Positions 1-5,539 of a stretch of DNA of 5,539 bases are shown one piece after another; the first letter of the stretch is position 1; the number at the start of each line of letters is the position of its first letter. The position numbers were made by a program, and so were the translations under genes. The notes under the pieces are model-generated. The model was not told the origin of the DNA. It searched no databases and saw only the letters and a program-made list of their open reading frames with translations. Location of the stretch: the NCBI GenBank assembly GCA_030609785.1, contig JAUWTC010000209.1:1-5539 (forward strand), written 5' to 3'. This DNA is from Holophagae bacterium (lineage in GTDB: Bacteria; Acidobacteriota; Thermoanaerobaculia; Thermoanaerobaculales; Sulfomarinibacteraceae).

Positions 1-22
1 GCGGTCGGGTCTCGCAGAGAAG

Positions 23-2038
23 GTGGTTGTTCGCCTGGCGGCCTCGGGTCCTTCGAAGCCGACCGCACCCCGAGACCTCGAGGCCGAACGCTGGTTTTGG
101 CTGACGGCCGCTACGGTCGCACTGTTGCAGTTGATGTCGGGGCTCTGGAGGAGGACTGATGCGTGGCCGCCGTGGATGCTCCTGGCGGCGGGTTTGATTG
201 TCTCTCGGGCGGCGGTCGAGCCGCTGCATCTCATCATCGAACGGCACGCCGTCGATCTCTGTCTGGCAGCCTTGCTCTTGGCCTGGGTGCCTGCAGCCGC
301 CAGTTGGGTGAAACGCGGCCGTGTTTTTCTTGCGGTCGGCATCTTTCTGGTGCCGATGGCCTTGGCAACGCCCCACCTGACGCCCTCATTGTGGGGCGAC
401 GAGCCCTACCACGTCGCCCTGATGGAATCTGTGGTCGAGGACCGGGATCTCGATTTGGCGAATAACCTGGAGGGTGGTGGCGCGGTGCGAGAGGCCGTGC
501 TGTCCTCTGATCGGTTCTTCCACTCTCCTGTCCTGGCGGGGATCCTCCTGCCGGGTTTTCTGGTTGCCGGAAGAACCGGCGCTCTGATGCTGCTCGCTCT
601 GGCCGGCGCCGGGGTGATGGCGCTTGTCATCAGGCGCTTCCGGCAGCTGGGTTCGCCACCGAACCGGGCTGCTGTCATCCTGGTCTTGATTGCGTGTTTG
701 ACATTCCCGTTGGTGACGTTTTCGACCCAGATCTGGCCTGGGTTACTGGGGGCTCTGGCGATCGCTGCCATGCTCCTGCTGGTCTCTCGGGGCCGCCGAG
801 CGCGGTTGGCGGCAGCGGCGCTGGCTCTGTTGGCCATCGCGGCCAAGACCCGTTTGGCATTGGTCACGCTTCCGGTGGCTCTGGCCGGCTGGTGGCGCGG
901 CAGCGGAAGGACACGGTTGATGGGTGTGGCCGTGGTCGGAGCGGTGTCGTCGGGCGCCCTCCTGGTCGGTTGGATGACGATGGGACACCCCTTCGGGTTC
1001 TATCGGCGTCTCCACCACCTTCTCCCGAATGATCCGGCGTTGGCCCTTCGGGTGATTGGTGGCTTGCTGTTCGACGTCGCCGGTGGGTTAGCCTGGACCG
1101 CCCCTCTGTGGCTGGTGGCACTGGTAGCTGTGCCCCTGCTGTGGCGTCGGGGAGGCGACGGCGAGCGGGCCCTTCTGCTGGGTGGAGGGGCGACCCTTCT
1201 GGCCCTGTTGCACTCTATCGAATGGTATGCCGGCGGTTCGCCCCCGGCCCGATATCTGGTCCCGATGCTTCCTGCGGTTCTCCTGGCTTTGGGGCTGTTG
1301 ATCGTGCGGCCGGACGGACGCAGGCGCGTGATTGCATTTTTGTTCCCGGTGGCGTTGGCGCCGTGGTGGGTCCTCGTCACCCGGCCTCATTTCTCGGTCA
1401 ATCCAGGCGACGGTCGGTGGTGGTTGACGAACGCCCTGTCCAGGCGTTTTGCGGCCGACGCCCGGGCGCTGTTCCCCTCCTTCCTGACGCCCGGTACGGC
1501 GACTCTGGTCATGCCCCTGGTTGTGATCGGGCTGGGCGGGGCCCTCTGGTGGATCTGCCGCCGGCCACGCCGGGCCTGGTGGCTGGCCCGTGTCGGCCCG
1601 GCGGTGTGGCTGGTTGCGGCTCTGGGCCTGATTCTCGCGGTCGACCTGAGGGCTGACACCGTGGTCGAGACGGAAAGTGCTCAGATCAGGCGGCATGGAG
1701 GGGAGCCGGCGCCCCCCACCGGCACGCCGACCCGGTTTGCCCATCCCAACGGATGGCGATTGGGAGGAGGCGACGGCTTGACCATCCCCCTGAATCTGCG
1801 GGGAGGCGAGAGTGTCGACATTGAGGCTCGGGTCGTTCCTCCGGGCTGGTCGGGGAGCCTTGGCATCAGGTGGAACGATGGTGTGACAACTGAAATCAAA
1901 ATCAGGCGTGGACCTGGGCTTAAAGCCGTCGCCATGCCCGAACCGCCGGGCCCCGGTCGCCACCGTCTCTCAATCAGGTGGTCAGGCCGCAAGGAAGCCG
2001 TTCTCTTCGTTGATCGAGTCATCGTCACACGGGAGTGA
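23..2038 (+). CDS. GT-C-type integral membrane glycosyltransferase with C-terminal soluble domain (5' end uncertain)
   Basis: Probable polytopic glycosyltransferase of the GT-C superfamily (PMT/ArnT/RgtA-like), expected to move a sugar from a polyprenyl-phosphate donor on the outer face of the inner membrane. About 13-15 hydrophobic segments run from residue ~24 to ~541. After the first few comes GDEPYH (residues 125-130) followed by DRDLDLANN (140-148), which matches the acidic first-loop motif of this superfamily, where an Asp is catalytic. GSPPARYLVPMLP (405-417) resembles the G-x-RYL-P-x-LP segment common in these proteins. Residues ~560-671 are soluble and beta-rich (WRLGGGDG, IRWNDG, LSIRWSG, LFVDRVIV), probably a periplasmic beta-sandwich. 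The GTG at 23 has no properly spaced ribosome site, and the frame stays open to base 1, so the true start may lie left of the window; an ATG at residue 38 would cut the first membrane segment. The stop overlaps the next gene region, suggesting one operon. Substrate is unknown. Confidence 0.8.
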   Translation: MVVRLAASGPSKPTAPRDLEAERWFWLTAATVALLQLMSGLWRRTDAWPPWMLLAAGLIVSRAAVEPLHLIIERHAVDLCLAALLLAWVPAAASWVKRGRVFLAVGIFLVPMALATPHLTPSLWGDEPYHVALMESVVEDRDLDLANNLEGGGAVREAVLSSDRFFHSPVLAGILLPGFLVAGRTGALMLLALAGAGVMALVIRRFRQLGSPPNRAAVILVLIACLTFPLVTFSTQIWPGLLGALAIAAMLLLVSRGRRARLAAAALALLAIAAKTRLALVTLPVALAGWWRGSGRTRLMGVAVVGAVSSGALLVGWMTMGHPFGFYRRLHHLLPNDPALALRVIGGLLFDVAGGLAWTAPLWLVALVAVPLLWRRGGDGERALLLGGGATLLALLHSIEWYAGGSPPARYLVPMLPAVLLALGLLIVRPDGRRRVIAFLFPVALAPWWVLVTRPHFSVNPGDGRWWLTNALSRRFAADARALFPSFLTPGTATLVMPLVVIGLGGALWWICRRPRRAWWLARVGPAVWLVAALGLILAVDLRADTVVETESAQIRRHGGEPAPPTGTPTRFAHPNGWRLGGGDGLTIPLNLRGGESVDIEARVVPPGWSGSLGIRWNDGVTTEIKIRRGPGLKAVAMPEPPGPGRHRLSIRWSGRKEAVLFVDRVIVTRE

Positions 2039-2040
2039 GT

Positions 2041-3132
2041 GTGAACCTGCTCTACCTGGCCGATAGGCTCTCGATTCGAGGGGGGGCTGACCTCCACTTT
2101 CGGCAGGTCATCGAGTGGGCTCAGGGAATGGGGTGGCGGGTCAATCTGGCGGTAGGCCGAATCGATCCTGAAGTGTCGGTTCCCGAGGGGGTCTGCCTCA
2201 CTCGGGTTCGAGGTCTGGCAGCATCAACGGCAACCGGTTCTCGGCTCGAGAGCCTGGGACCTCTGATGGGTTCGGCCGATGTCATTCATGCTCAAAACGT
2301 GATGAACCCCGAAGCTCTGCGCCGGATCGTCGGTACGGGGAAGGCTGTGATTACGGTTCAGGATCACCGTGTATTTTGTCCTGGGATGGGCAAAACCCTT
2401 CCAGACGGGACGAGATGCCGCATTCCTTTGGAGAACGCCGATTGCTCGGTCTGCTTGGGCGAAGAGTCTTATCGGCAGCAGGTCGAGGCCCTGACGGCCG
2501 AGCGTCTCGAGGCGATGAGTGGCGCCACTTTGATTGTCCTTTCCAACTACATGGCCGAAGAACTGGCGGCCGTCGGCTTGGGCGATGCCGTGGTGATCCC
2601 TCCCTGGGTAGGATTGGGGGGCCCCAGGGACAATCCGGGAGATGCCTTTGTCCTCGCCGGTCGGCTGGTCCGCCACAAGGGTGTCGCCGACGGTTGGCGC
2701 GCGTGGATCGAGGCCGGGCGTCCCCTGGCTCTGAAGGTCATGGGGGAAGGGGCTCTGGGGGAAGACTTCGATGGGGCGGACTCTTTGGGATGGGTCGACC
2801 ACCGACTGTGTCTGGCCGAGATATCCCGCGCGCGGGCTCTGCTCTTTCCCTCGTTCTGGCAGGAGCCCTTCGGGATGCTGGGCATCGAGGCGCTCGCGCA
2901 GGGGACTCCGGTGATCGCTGCACCCAGCGGCGGCATGGAAGATTGGGTCGATACCGGCTGCATCGGGGTTGAACCTGGAGACGTCTCAGCGCTCAGTGAC
3001 GCCGTTGCTCACCTGGCGGCGGACCCCTTGGCAGCTCGTGCTCTGGGTGAGGCCGGCAGAGTGATGGTCGGCGAGCGTTTCTGCCGCGGGGTGCTGGAGC
3101 CCCGGTTGGAGGCGGTGTATGAGGGCCTGTAA
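2041..3132 (+). CDS. Family 4 (GT-B) glycosyltransferase
   Basis: Cytoplasmic retaining glycosyltransferase of the GT4 family, likely adding a sugar from a nucleotide-sugar donor to a glycan or lipid-linked acceptor. Residues below count from GTG 2035. The N-terminal Rossmann half has NLLYLADRLSIRGGADLHF (4-22), the usual glycine-rich acceptor-side loop, and IHAQN (84-88). QDHRVFCPG (109-117) opens a four-cysteine segment (C115, C128, C137, C140). The C-terminal half has VLAGRLVRHKGV (206-217) with the basic donor-phosphate residues R210/K215, and E277-PFGMLGI-E285, a perfect EX7E motif, then ALAQGTPVIA. Length (~363) is normal. GTG 2041 is preferred because GGGAG at 2031-2035 sits 5 nt before it; GTG 2035 (GTGA overlap with the previous stop) is the alternative. 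Either way translation is coupled to the membrane glycosyltransferase upstream, so both probably build the same surface glycan. Exact sugar unknown. Confidence 0.92.
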   Translation: MNLLYLADRLSIRGGADLHFRQVIEWAQGMGWRVNLAVGRIDPEVSVPEGVCLTRVRGLAASTATGSRLESLGPLMGSADVIHAQNVMNPEALRRIVGTGKAVITVQDHRVFCPGMGKTLPDGTRCRIPLENADCSVCLGEESYRQQVEALTAERLEAMSGATLIVLSNYMAEELAAVGLGDAVVIPPWVGLGGPRDNPGDAFVLAGRLVRHKGVADGWRAWIEAGRPLALKVMGEGALGEDFDGADSLGWVDHRLCLAEISRARALLFPSFWQEPFGMLGIEALAQGTPVIAAPSGGMEDWVDTGCIGVEPGDVSALSDAVAHLAADPLAARALGEAGRVMVGERFCRGVLEPRLEAVYEGL

Positions 3133-3139
3133 GAGAGGC

Positions 3140-3187
3140 AATTGAACTGCCAAGACCGCCAAGCACGCGAAGAAGGCGCAAAGAGGG
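3140..3187 (+). repeat. Degenerate ~9-nt-unit repeat, copy A
   Basis: The copy opens with AATTGAACTGCCAAG and continues in steps of about nine bases (CCAAGACCG, CCAAGCACG, CGAAGAAGG, CGCAAAGAG), ending in AGGG. It shares head and period with the copies at 3192, 3308 and (inverted) 3451. It begins only 7 nt after the glycosyltransferase stop codon. Confidence 0.7.
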
Positions 3188-3191
3188 ACGA

Positions 3192-3237
3192 GATTGAACC
3201 ACGAAGACACGAAGTACACGAAGAAAAGCCAAAAGGG
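3192..3237 (+). repeat. Degenerate ~9-nt-unit repeat, copy B
   Basis: The copy opens with GATTGAACCACGAAG and continues as ACGAAGAC, ACGAAGTAC, ACGAAGAA, then AAAAGCCAAAAGGG. Head GATTGAACC is shared with the reverse complement of copy D. This is the ACGAAG variety of the repeat, whereas copies C and D are the CGCAAAG variety. Confidence 0.7.
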
Positions 3238-3249
3238 ATAGTTGGGAAT

Positions 3250-3291
3250 CAGAGTTGGAGCGCGGGGCTCCTGCCCCGCATCGTGACTCTG
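3250..3291. repeat. GC-rich imperfect palindrome between repeat copies
   Basis: GCGGGGC (3262-3268) and GCCCCGC (3273-3279) form a perfect 7-bp stem with a 4-nt TCCT loop. An outer arm CAGAGT (3250-3255) pairs with ACTCTG (3286-3291). There is no following run of T, so it does not look like an intrinsic terminator, although it could still slow transcription or protect an mRNA end. It looks like part of the same repeat island (REP-like palindrome). Confidence 0.55.
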
Positions 3292-3307
3292 GACGGCACG
3301 AGAACAC

Positions 3308-3356
3308 AATTGAACCGCAAAGAGCGCAAAGAACGCGAAGGAAACGCTAAGAAGGG
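3308..3356 (+). repeat. Degenerate ~9-nt-unit repeat, copy C
   Basis: The copy reads AATTGAACCGCAAAG, then AGCGCAAAG, AACGCGAAG, GAAACGCTAAG and AAGGG. Bases 3309-3323 (ATTGAACCGCAAAGA) are the exact reverse complement of 3483-3497 in copy D, so C and D form an inverted pair with a 159-nt spacer that encloses the putative promoter. Confidence 0.7.
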
Positions 3357-3370
3357 AAAGGTAACCATTG

Positions 3371-3399
3371 TTGACAAGGCGTTTGCTGTTGGATCTCAT
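3371..3399 (+). promoter_or_regulatory. Putative sigma70 promoter for the selenoprotein gene
   Basis: A perfect -35 hexamer TTGACA (3371-3376) is followed after 17 nt by TCTCAT (3394-3399), which matches 4 of 6 bases of TATAAT. It points toward the selenoprotein gene and would give a 5' leader of roughly 190 nt containing inverted repeat copy D. The call rests on sequence match alone; the -10 is only moderate. Confidence 0.35.
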
Positions 3400-3450
3400 A
3401 AGTCGCACATGTCAAGTCGACCTCAACCCTGGGGGTCTCTTCTATTTCCG

Positions 3451-3498
3451 TTTTCACTTTTCTTGTCTTGGCGTTCTTCGCGTCTTTGCGGTTCAATC
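3451..3498 (-). repeat. Degenerate ~9-nt-unit repeat, inverted copy D
   Basis: Read on the minus strand it is GATTGAACCGCAAAG, then ACGCGAAG, AACGCCAAG, ACAAGAAAAG, closely matching copy C. It is the only copy in the opposite orientation, so the island is bounded by oppositely directed units. If transcribed with copy C it could form a long stem; from the putative promoter only copy D would be in the leader. Confidence 0.7.
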
Positions 3499-3581
3499 TT
3501 CTTCTTTTCTTGCATCCCAGCCTTACACCCTCCCTGCCTCCGGTAACTCTCCCGGTTGTTCCTGCATACCAAGGTTGAAAC

Positions 3582-3588
3582 AAGGAGG
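3582..3588 (+). promoter_or_regulatory. Strong Shine-Dalgarno site
   Basis: AAGGAGG lies 5 nt before ATG 3594. This is a near-perfect anti-16S match at good spacing and fixes the start of the selenoprotein gene. It is much stronger than the sites of the two glycosyltransferase genes. Confidence 0.85.
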
Positions 3589-3593
3589 ATCCG

Positions 3594-5539
3594 ATGCGTT
3601 CGACACCGTTACTGATCGCTGCCGCAGCTGCCCTGGGGTTTGCTGTGACCACCCACGCCCAGGATCACCTGGGGGAGCCCGCGCCGCTCTTCGTCTCGGT
3701 TGACGAGAACATGCGCCGGATTGACATGGCCGATGCCATCGACGGGCGACCCTTGGTCTTCTGGGCGACGTCAGCCACCTGACAGCCGGGATTTCTCAAC
3801 CTCCAGGTCATGGAGGCACACATGCGAAACGTTGGGGACCACGTCAGCTTTCTCTACAACTACATCATCGAGGCCCACCCGCATCCAGAGGGGGCACCAT
3901 GTGGACCGACCGAAGATCTGGGTTGGAACCATCCATCGTGGGATACCAATTCGATCGATGAGCGGGCTCAACGGGCTCGGTGGCTGAAAACAGACTTCGA
4001 CCTCACCTACCCCTTCATCATTGACGATATGGACAACCTGATGTTCGGGACCTACCGGGGCAGCAACTTCTACTCGGGTTGGGTGGTGGACTGCGACGGG
4101 ATCGTGGTCATACAAGAGACCTGGGGTTGGGCAACGCCTACGACACAGTGGTGTGGACTGCGCTTGGCGGACAATGACGACCTGACGGATTGGCTGACCC
4201 AGTATGTCGATCGGCCATCCAGCTGTTTCGATGAAGGACCGCCGCCACGGGTCACCAGAGTCATCCCTGCTGTGTCCAGGGTAAATGGGTTGAACGGTAC
4301 TCGATGGGGCACCGATGTTGTCCTGGCCAACCCCCACGAGGGTGCGATGGAAATCGACTTGAGTCTTCGTGGTCTGGGTGAGGATCTTCCCGTCGGGCAC
4401 GTCACTCTGGAAGGTGGCGACTCCGTGGCGTTGCCGGACATTGTTGGTCAGATTTTCGAGACAGAGGGCACAGGCGCCCTGTGGATCGAGGCTGATCGGA
4501 GCGTCATCGCGATAGCGCGGGTTGCGAATCAAGGGTCGGACGGCACCTATGGACAAATGGTCCGCGGGTTGCCGCTGGAACATGCCATTGCGCATCCGAT
4601 GGTCGGCCACATCTTTCCCCTGGAAGAAGGCTCTCGTCAAAGGACCAATATCGGTCTGACCAACGTTGCCGACGGCGTGTCGACGGTGCTGTTGCGTTTT
4701 ATCGATGGAGAGGGGTTCGAATTGGGCATGAAAGACCTCAGCCTGGAGCCCGGCGAGCACCGGATGCTCACCCGGGCTTTGCGGATGGTGACGGCGGCCG
4801 ACATCGAGGGTGCGAGGGTGGAGATTACCGCCATGGATGAGACATCAGCGGTCATGGCTTACGCGTCTGTCGTGGACAATACGTCCGGTGATCCCACATT
4901 CATTGAAGCTGTGCCGCACACCTATGCCTGGGACGTGGTCTTGCCGGGAGTGGCAAAGACCCCCGGGGCCGACGATACCCAGTGGCTTTCGGAGGTCGCG
5001 CTTGTCAACCGCAATCGCCATTCGGTCCAGGTGACCGCGTACTACCGGGAGCGGGATGAGGGCGACGCCGTACCGCCTGGGATCCAGATTGAATTGCCGC
5101 CCGGTGAGGTTCGGGTCATCCACGATCCCGTTGGGACATTGTTCGGTCGTGACGGGTCCGGGGCTATCGTCCTCAATGGCGCCAACGGTATCGCCGCCTC
5201 TGGAAGGACCTTCAACACCGGTGGTCCGGATGGGACCTTTGGGCAGAGGGTTTCGGGCTTGGACCTCAGTGGCCAGGCCATACTCCGGAACGATTTAACG
5301 GCCCATCTGATCGGATTGGAGGAGAGTCCTGATCGTCGGACCAACTTGGGTCTGGTCAACGTGGGTAGGACTGACGCGCGGGCCAGAGTTCGGTTCTTCG
5401 ATGCAGCCGGAAAGCGGCTGGGTGTTCAGCTGATCGACGTGCCGGCACGTGCATTCATCCAGTTGGATCGGGTCTTTCGGCTGGTCACGGACCAGGTCGT
5501 ACGTGCGGGCCGGGTCGAAATCACCCTGGCGAATGGTCA
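3594..5539 (+). CDS. Secreted deiodinase-like selenoprotein with tandem C-terminal modules (3' end cut by window)
   Basis: Selenoprotein of the iodothyronine-deiodinase-like, thioredoxin-fold family. Read through the TGA at 3780-3782 as selenocysteine, the frame gives 648 codons with no other stop. Residues 1-22 form a signal peptide (RST, then LLIAAAAALGFAV, cleavage after THA). The catalytic domain spans ~25-205: GEPAPLF (27-33), RPLVFWATSAT-U63-QPGF, YIIEAHP (90-96), NH...DER (112-124), YPFIIDDMDN (139-148) and WVVDCDGIVV (163-172). Type 2 deiodinase has SAT-U-PPF, YIDEAHPSDG and RMDNN at matching places. Residues ~220-442 and ~445-648 are two copies of an extracellular beta-rich module. 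Start is fixed by AAGGAGG 5 nt upstream. In deiodinases Sec removes iodine from iodothyronines; bacterial relatives have unknown substrates, so reductive dehalogenation or thiol redox chemistry outside the cytoplasm is inference. Conventional calling would give a 62-residue stub plus a fragment starting near ATG 3810. A nonsense-mutated pseudogene is possible but unlikely. Confidence 0.88.
3780..3782 (+). other. In-frame UGA read as selenocysteine (Sec63)
   Basis: TGA stands in place of the redox-active residue of the thioredoxin-fold core, between SAT (60-62) and QPGF (64-67). The conserved deiodinase sequence continues in the same frame on both sides, which a true stop would not explain. 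Translation needs SelB, SelC (tRNA-Sec), SelA and SelD, none of which lie in this window. Confidence 0.88.
3800..3816 (+). promoter_or_regulatory. Putative bacterial SECIS element
   Basis: CCUCCA (3800-3805) pairs perfectly with UGGAGG (3811-3816) around a 5-nt loop GGUCA. The loop starts 23 nt after the UGA, inside the usual bacterial spacing of about 16-37 nt, and begins with G as bacterial SECIS loops do. AGGUC at the tip recalls the AGGUCU tip of the E. coli fdhF element bound by SelB. A weak lower arm UUUC (3792-3795) with GAAA (3826-3829) may extend it. It lacks the bulged U of fdhF, so SelB recognition may differ. It lies within codons for residues 69-75. Confidence 0.75.
4257..4919 (+). 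repeat. Extracellular module copy 1 in the selenoprotein (residues ~222-442)
   Basis: Two beta-rich halves. Half A carries VIPAVSRVNG, TRWGTDVVLAN, LPDIVGQIFETEGTGALWI and NQGSDGTYGQMVRGL. Half B carries HIFPLEEGSRQRTNIGLTNV, VLLRFIDGEG, LEPGEHRML and IEGARVEI. I recognise this style of module (RxDVVLxNP ... GSGAL ... NxxxDGTYGQ) from secreted proteins of Acidobacteriota and relatives, where it follows many different catalytic domains. Its role is unknown; surface anchoring or substrate/partner binding is inference. Confidence 0.75.
4926..5539 (+). repeat. Extracellular module copy 2 in the selenoprotein (residues ~445-648, cut by window)
   Basis: Repeats the order of copy 1. Half A has VVLPGVAKTPG, TQWLSEVALVN, HDPVGTLFGRDGSGAIVL and NTGGPDGTFGQRVSGL. 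Half B has HLIGLEESPDRRTNLGLVNV, VRFFDAAG, LDRVFRLVTDQ and AGRVEITLANG, where the window ends. Similarity to copy 1 is clear at protein level but not at DNA level, so the duplication is old. Confidence 0.72.

Larger units (their letters stand above)
3133..3593. other. Gene-free gap holding a repeat island, palindrome and putative promoter
   Basis: No credible gene is present in these 461 nt. The stretch contains four degenerate purine-biased repeat units (3140-3187, 3192-3237, 3308-3356 and inverted at 3451-3498), a GC-rich palindrome near 3262-3279, a possible sigma70 promoter near 3371-3399, and the ribosome site of the next gene. Open frames across it translate into low-complexity Lys/Arg/Glu-rich or Leu/Phe-rich peptides, which is what the repeats give when read in different frames. 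No T-tract intrinsic terminator is visible after the glycosyltransferase gene. The gap probably separates the glycan operon from the selenoprotein transcription unit. Confidence 0.8.

Noticed and set aside
1..159. Tail of an upstream gene in another frame (frame 1 open to 159, frame 3 open to 104)
   Set aside because: Too short to recognise any protein; the evidence favours the membrane protein frame, though a short overlap with an upstream gene cannot be excluded.
1088..1963. 291-residue minus-strand ORF
   Set aside because: It is antisense to the membrane glycosyltransferase; Pro/Gln/Arg-rich with no domain.
3140..3498. CRISPR array
   Set aside because: Repeat copies are imperfect, unevenly spaced and of mixed orientation, with internal ~9-nt periodicity; no constant-length spacers.
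3142..3546. 134-residue forward ORF in the gap, and similar Arg/Leu-rich ORFs on both strands there
   Set aside because: They are translations of the ~9-nt repeats, lack ribosome sites and show low-complexity composition.
3594..3782. A complete 62-residue secreted peptide ending at the TGA
   Set aside because: The conserved deiodinase core runs straight through the TGA, and a SECIS-like hairpin follows; a separate peptide ending at the active site makes no sense.
3771..4760. 329-residue minus-strand ORF
   Set aside because: It is antisense to the selenoprotein catalytic domain and module 1, shows no recognisable domain, and is a by-product of GC-rich codon use.
3594..5539. Pseudogene with a nonsense mutation
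   Set aside because: The only interruption is TGA at the exact Sec position, with no frameshift or second stop in 1.9 kb and a properly placed hairpin.

Overview
The window is GC-rich bacterial DNA with all genes on the + strand. I infer an uncultured, selenocysteine-using bacterium. The tandem extracellular modules of the last gene and the intergenic repeat island look most like what I know from Acidobacteriota and, less so, Myxococcota/deltaproteobacterial genomes. That placement is inference, because there is no rRNA or marker gene here.

Left part (1-3132): two envelope-polysaccharide or glycoconjugate genes, translationally coupled. The first is a large multi-spanning GT-C-type membrane glycosyltransferase with a GDEPYH motif in its first large loop and a C-terminal soluble beta-rich domain. 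The second is a cytoplasmic GT-B family 4 glycosyltransferase with the EX7E motif. Together they look like the end of a cell-surface glycan cluster that starts to the left of the window.

Middle (3133-3593): a 461-nt gene-free gap. It holds four copies of a degenerate repeat headed by (A/G)ATTGAAC and built of roughly 9-nt CGCAAAG/ACGAAG-like units, three in one direction and one inverted. It also holds a GC-rich palindrome, a candidate sigma70 promoter and a strong Shine-Dalgarno site for the next gene. Apparent ORFs here are translated repeats, not genes.

Right part (3594 to the window end): the main discovery. A reading frame that a standard gene caller would stop after 62 codons is in fact a long secreted selenoprotein. 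The in-frame TGA at 3780-3782 lies exactly where iodothyronine deiodinases carry selenocysteine (SAT-U-QPGF here; SAT-U-PPF in vertebrate type 2 deiodinase). It is followed by further deiodinase landmarks (YIIEAHP, an NH...DER segment, DDMDN) and 1.75 kb of open frame. A 6-bp stem with a GGUCA loop sits 23 nt after the UGA, as expected for a bacterial SECIS element. The catalytic domain is joined to two copies of a roughly 220-residue extracellular module, the second cut by the window edge. A signal peptide sends the protein out of the cytoplasm. I know of deiodinase-like selenoproteins in bacterial metagenomes, but not of this fusion to tandem extracellular modules.
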